This document shows, in pieces, positions 61,948 through 64,000 of a stretch of DNA of 64,000 nt; position 1 is the stretch's first letter; the number at the start of each line of letters is the position of its first letter. The notes under the pieces were generated by a model that worked only from the letters and a program-made list of their open reading frames with translations, was not told the DNA's origin and made no database searches. A program made the translations under genes and the position numbers. Origin of the DNA: Pedobacter steynii (GTDB lineage: Bacteria; Bacteroidota; Bacteroidia; Sphingobacteriales; Sphingobacteriaceae); NCBI RefSeq assembly GCF_001721645.1, contig NZ_CP017141.1:3348001-3412000 (forward strand), given 5' to 3'.

Positions 61948-63291
61948 ATGAATTGGGAAAAGTTATTATCGGCGAAACGCTGGGGGAATGAGGATAGGTT
62001 TGCGGGGAATCAGAAAGAAGCGAGGTCAGAGTTTCAAAGAGATTACGACAGAATCATATTCTCTTCACCGTTTAGGCGATTGCAAAATAAGACGCAGGTA
62101 TTTCCTTTACCGGGAAGTGTATTTGTCCATAACCGCTTAACCCATAGTCTGGAAGTGGCTAGTGTTGGTCGCTCATTGGGAACAATATTTTACAATAAGA
62201 TCAAAGAGAACGATCCAAATATCGATGAATCCTGTCCTTTGCTTTGTGAAATAGGAAATATTATTGCATCTGCCTGTCTGGCACACGATCTTGGGAATCC
62301 TGCTTTTGGGCACTCAGGAGAGTCGGCCATTTCTCATTACTTTACTGATGGCGATGGTAAGCAATACCAATCACAGGTAAGTCCAGGGCAATGGGAAGAC
62401 CTGATTCATTTTGAAGGAAATGCAAATGCATTGAGGATCCTGACCCATCAGTTTGCCGGAAAGGGGACGGGTGGTTTTGCATTGACATATGCTACCCTGG
62501 CTTCTATTGCCAAGTATCCTTGTGCTTCATTGGCCGGACACAACAAGAAGAATATTTACACTAAGAAATATGGATTCTTCCAGTCGGAAGAAAGTGGGTT
62601 TGAAAAGATTGCTCTAGAGATGGACCTGATTAAGGTCCAGGATGAGCCTTTAGTTTATAAGCGTCATCCATTGGTATACCTGGTAGAAGCTGCGGATGAT
62701 ATTTGTTATAACATCATTGACCTGGAAGATGCTCATAGACTAAAGATACTTTCTTATGAAGAGGTTCAGACTTTGTTATTGCCTTTATGTAATGATCCTA
62801 AATTGCCAGCTAGGCTAGCTGAAATGGAGGATGATGATGCCAAGATTACCCTGATGAGGGCAAAGTCTATAAGCACGTTGATCTGGCAATGTTCCATGGT
62901 GTTTTTTAAGGAACAGGAAGCCATTCTGAATGGTGATTTCAATAGAAGCCTGATGGATGCAATTGAAGAACCCTTCCTTTCCGTGATGAAAGAGATTGAA
63001 AAGATTTCTTATAAAAGGATTTATAACTATTCTTCCGTGGTTCAGATAGAAGTGGCCGGTTACCAGGTGATGGGTGGTTTGCTGGAAGAGTTTATTCCTG
63101 CTTACCTCCAGAATGAATCAAAGTATCATAAAAAACTGGTAGAACTGATTCCTAAACAATTTCTGACCAAAGAGACAGATGCTTATTCTAAAATACAAAG
63201 CGTGCTTGATTTCATATCAGGAATGACAGATTTATATGCTGTAGAGCTTTTCAGAAAGATTAAAGGAATTTCTTTTCCTTCTATGAGTTAA
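61948..63291 (+). CDS. dgt: Deoxyguanosinetriphosphate triphosphohydrolase (dGTPase)
   Basis: Cleaves dGTP (or other dNTPs) to the deoxynucleoside and triphosphate. The 447-residue protein starts at ATG 61948 (MNWEKLLSAKRWGNEDRF); a TTG at 61921 is rejected. The HD-domain metal ligands are visible: His66 in RLTHSLEVASVG, then His113-Asp114 in CLAHDLGNPAFGHSGE. A later conserved Asp lies in VEAADDICYNIIDLED. The motif FSSPFRRLQNKTQVFPL near the start is typical of Dgt. It may help guard dNTP pools or limit phage. Confidence 0.94.
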   Translation: MNWEKLLSAKRWGNEDRFAGNQKEARSEFQRDYDRIIFSSPFRRLQNKTQVFPLPGSVFVHNRLTHSLEVASVGRSLGTIFYNKIKENDPNIDESCPLLCEIGNIIASACLAHDLGNPAFGHSGESAISHYFTDGDGKQYQSQVSPGQWEDLIHFEGNANALRILTHQFAGKGTGGFALTYATLASIAKYPCASLAGHNKKNIYTKKYGFFQSEESGFEKIALEMDLIKVQDEPLVYKRHPLVYLVEAADDICYNIIDLEDAHRLKILSYEEVQTLLLPLCNDPKLPARLAEMEDDDAKITLMRAKSISTLIWQCSMVFFKEQEAILNGDFNRSLMDAIEEPFLSVMKEIEKISYKRIYNYSSVVQIEVAGYQVMGGLLEEFIPAYLQNESKYHKKLVELIPKQFLTKETDAYSKIQSVLDFISGMTDLYAVELFRKIKGISFPSMS

Positions 63292-63380
63292 GCCGAATTA
63301 AGGCAGCGTCATCAGTTGTGCTTTTTAGTTCAGCTGATGATATCTTTTTTAGTAATAGAGAGCATTAAAAGCCCTTCAGG

Positions 63381-64000
63381 CTATTGTTTTTTGTAAACAT
63401 AGGCATTTGAAAAATGAGCTTCGGTTCCCGGACCAATCCACAATCCAATGCTACCATTAATGTCTGTACCAAGTTTCAGATCATTTATGATCAGTGTTGG
63501 TTGTGAATTTCCATGTACATATAGTTTCGCCTTATTTCCCTCCACTTCGATCTTTATTTTTGTCCACTCTCCAGGCTGCAGGTCAACATAAGATTCGTAT
63601 TTTTCCGGAAAATCTTTCCGTAGTTTATGCCATGGAAAATCTGGATAGGAAATATACTGCACGGAGTGATTTCTTCGTTCTTGTTCTTCTGCTCTTCCGT
63701 TGGTGGGGCGTAAATAAATACATTCGAACCTGGAATTGTCGTCGGCAATTCTAAACGCTATGCCAACAAAACCCCTTGCATCTTTTGATGAAGTTTGAGC
63801 AGGTTTTCCGGAAATATCTATTTCAATGATCCCATTAGAAAAATTTAAATTACCGATTTTCAGAAATTTCAGTTCGGTATTGTTTCCGTTGTCTGTTATT
63901 TTTAACGATCTTTTTCCCAAGTAGGTTTCTTCGGATGCGAGTACGTTAACTAACGTCATATCCTTATTGCTAAACAATGAAACTGAATCTTTTCTGAGTT
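63381..64000 (-). CDS. Exported or intracellular LamG/DUF1080-like protein, 5' end missing
   Basis: The frame is open to the right edge of the window (206 codons plus), so the start lies beyond it; a TTG at 63977 is not needed. The visible part looks like a beta-sandwich of the concanavalin/DUF1080 (3-keto-disaccharide hydrolase) type: IIEIDISGKPAQTSSKDARG, FVGIAFRIADDNSRFECIYL, GEWTKIKIEVEGNKAKLYVH and GSIGLWIGPGTEAHFSNAYV. Such domains bind or act on glycans. No catalytic residues can be assigned. The 89 bp between dgt and this gene hold only a weak hairpin. Confidence 0.65.
   Translation of the reverse strand, partial: LRKDSVSLFSNKDMTLVNVLASEETYLGKRSLKITDNGNNTELKFLKIGNLNFSNGIIEIDISGKPAQTSSKDARGFVGIAFRIADDNSRFECIYLRPTNGRAEEQERRNHSVQYISYPDFPWHKLRKDFPEKYESYVDLQPGEWTKIKIEVEGNKAKLYVHGNSQPTLIINDLKLGTDINGSIGLWIGPGTEAHFSNAYVYKKQ

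Noticed and set aside
1..64000. CRISPR arrays, tRNA, rRNA, insertion sequences, prophage, toxin-antitoxin pairs
   Set aside because: No regularly spaced repeats, transposase or integrase frames, or structural RNA genes were seen when reading the gaps between genes; the gaps are mostly under 300 bp and explained by promoters and terminators.

Overview
The window looks like chromosome from a Bacteroidota bacterium, most likely family Sphingobacteriaceae (Pedobacter or a close relative). The signs are a SusC/SusD pair with a FecI/FecR sigma/anti-sigma pair, TonB receptors with carboxypeptidase-like N-terminal domains, an envelope cluster of uppS, bamA, two ompH genes and murI, start sites without clear Shine-Dalgarno sequences, and several promoters with the Bacteroidota -7 element TAnnTTTG (best case 41702-41732, with TTTG at -33). 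The genus is inference from gene families and order. I saw no rRNA, tRNA, CRISPR array, insertion sequence, integrase or phage gene.

Layout. 1-6.1 kb: outer-membrane biogenesis and cell wall (PorG-like protein, UppS, BamA, two OmpH chaperones, MurI). 6.3-16.5 kb: a GIN-domain exported protein, a long PurF-type enzyme, a LysE exporter, a FucP-type sugar transporter, dCMP deaminase, GuaA, a lipoprotein with a periplasmic-binding fold, an RNA m5C methyltransferase and MarC. 16.7-27.4 kb: two amino-acid permeases flanking a membrane pyrophosphatase, then small regulators, transporters and acetyltransferases. 27.5-38.5 kb: a universal stress protein, then an amino-sugar locus with a KDG-kinase-like PfkB enzyme, a D-serine-dehydratase-like PLP enzyme, a DeoR regulator, two divergent GH20 hexosaminidases, a GntP permease and an exported rhodanese-like protein. 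38.5-41.6 kb: an uncharacterised four-gene ABC-transporter operon. 41.7-49.0 kb: an ECF sigma/FecR/SusC/SusD uptake locus. 49.2-51.9 kb: PepD and an orphan HExxH protein. 52.0-57.8 kb: a TetR-linked run of TonB receptor, beta-helix lipoprotein and diheme cytochrome c. 58.0-61.8 kb: a sigma-region-2/FecR-like chimera, an OmpA lipoprotein and a siderophore-type TonB receptor. 61.9-64.0 kb: a dGTPase and a partial glycan-related protein.

How the genes may work together. At 28.6-38.5 kb the two GH20 enzymes would release amino sugars outside the cytoplasm, GntP would import a sugar acid, the PLP enzyme could eliminate ammonia from a 2-amino sugar acid such as D-glucosaminate to give 2-keto-3-deoxygluconate, and the PfkB kinase would phosphorylate that. 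DeoR is the obvious local regulator, and two promoters in the locus carry related ATATGCAA-type repeats. At 41.7-49.0 kb the STN domain of SusC fits signalling through FecR to the ECF sigma factor. At 52.0-57.8 kb a TonB receptor, a surface or periplasmic beta-helix lipoprotein and a diheme cytochrome suggest uptake and oxidation of an unknown ligand.

The candidates for something undescribed, in order, are the single-polypeptide sigma-region-2/FecR-like membrane chimera at 58066-58668, the TetR/TonB/beta-helix/cytochrome operon, the proposed glucosaminate route, and the four-gene ABC module at 38450-41604.
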